A stretch of DNA of 6,141 bases, taken from Clostridia bacterium. Lineage in GTDB: Bacteria > Bacillota > Clostridia > Oscillospirales > Acutalibacteraceae. The DNA is taken from positions 1 to 6,141 of the forward strand of contig JAFOCH010000053.1 in NCBI GenBank assembly GCA_017381395.1, written 5' to 3'. The notes beneath the pieces were generated by a model. The model was given only the letters and a program-made list of their open reading frames with translations, was not told where the DNA came from and made no database searches. How positions within the stretch are numbered: the first letter of the stretch is position 1; every line of letters begins with the position of its first letter. This document shows, piece after piece, positions 5,832 to 6,141 of the stretch. The translations under genes were made by a program, and so were the position numbers.

Positions 5832-6141
5832 TGGCTGAAAAGAAAATGGTTGAAGCTATAACCTCGATGGATGTCGACTTTGCCCAGTGGTATACCGACA
5901 TTGTAAAGAAGGCCGAGCTTATCGAATACACCAGCGTAAAGGGATGTATGGTTATACGTCCTTACGGCTACGCAATTTGGGAGAATATTCAGCGCATTCT
6001 CGACGGAATGTTTAAGGCAACCGGACACGAAAACGTATGTATGCCGATGTTCATTCCCGAAAGTCTTTTGCAGAAGGAAAAGGATCACGTCGAGGGCTTT
6101 GCACCCGAGGTAGCTTGGGTTACCCACGGCGGAAAGGACAA
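5831..6141 (+). CDS. proS: Prolyl-tRNA synthetase, archaeal/eukaryotic type, 5' part only
   Basis: ProRS charges tRNA-Pro with proline and is a cytosolic class II aminoacyl-tRNA synthetase. Only the first 103 codons are present before the right edge. The N-terminus shows DFAQWYTDIVKKAEL (16-30), the conserved VKGCMVIRPYGYAIWENIQ (36-54, including the class II motif 1 helix region), HENVCMPMFIPESLL (66-80) and EGFAPEVAWVTHGG (88-101). These match the archaeal/eukaryotic-like ProRS form found in some Firmicutes, not the longer E. coli-like form with an inserted editing domain. The ATG shares one base with the deacetylase stop and has an AGGAG site 10 nt upstream. The catalytic motifs 2 and 3 and the C-terminal zinc-like domain lie outside the window. 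Confidence 0.95.
   Translation, partial: MAEKKMVEAITSMDVDFAQWYTDIVKKAELIEYTSVKGCMVIRPYGYAIWENIQRILDGMFKATGHENVCMPMFIPESLLQKEKDHVEGFAPEVAWVTHGGKD

Noticed and set aside
5765..6127. 120-codon open frame on the minus strand opposite the deacetylase end and proS start.
   Set aside because: It is antisense to two well-supported genes with clear motifs, has no recognisable domain and no convincing ribosome site, so it is a shadow frame.

Overview
The window looks like a chromosomal, housekeeping stretch from a low-to-moderate GC anaerobic Firmicute, probably a Clostridia/Oscillospiraceae-type gut bacterium. This is inferred from Clostridia-like protein sequences (an AroA with an ESGSTLRF loop, an AroE starting GHPIGHTMSP, an archaeal/eukaryotic-type prolyl-tRNA synthetase), strong AGGAGG-type ribosome binding sites and AT-rich promoters. 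No database search was possible, so the taxonomy is tentative. I see no mobile element, CRISPR array, tRNA or rRNA.

Left part (1-4533, minus strand): a tightly packed aromatic amino acid operon read in the order aroE (shikimate dehydrogenase), aroK (shikimate kinase), a prephenate dehydrogenase (tyrA type), aroB (3-dehydroquinate synthase) and aroA (EPSP synthase, running off the left edge). The junctions are ATGA, ATGA and TAATG overlaps and a 2-nt gap, so translational coupling is likely throughout. Together the genes give four steps of the shikimate pathway plus the committed step toward tyrosine. DAHP synthase, dehydroquinase and chorismate synthase are not in the window.

Middle (4534-4694): a short, very AT-rich divergent intergenic region. 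It holds a good sigma-A-like promoter for the rightward acpP and a plausible one for the leftward aro operon. The two are placed so that their predicted transcription starts cross over, and each has an inverted repeat touching a core element.

Right part (4695-6141, plus strand): acpP (acyl carrier protein), a terminator-like hairpin, a cytosolic polysaccharide-deacetylase (CE4/NodB) family protein of unknown substrate, and the 5' end of proS, whose start codon overlaps the deacetylase stop codon by one base. No novel system is evident. The points most worth a second look are the crossed promoters, the compound hairpin after acpP, the deacetylase-proS coupling, and the AroA reading frame continuing past its usual end.
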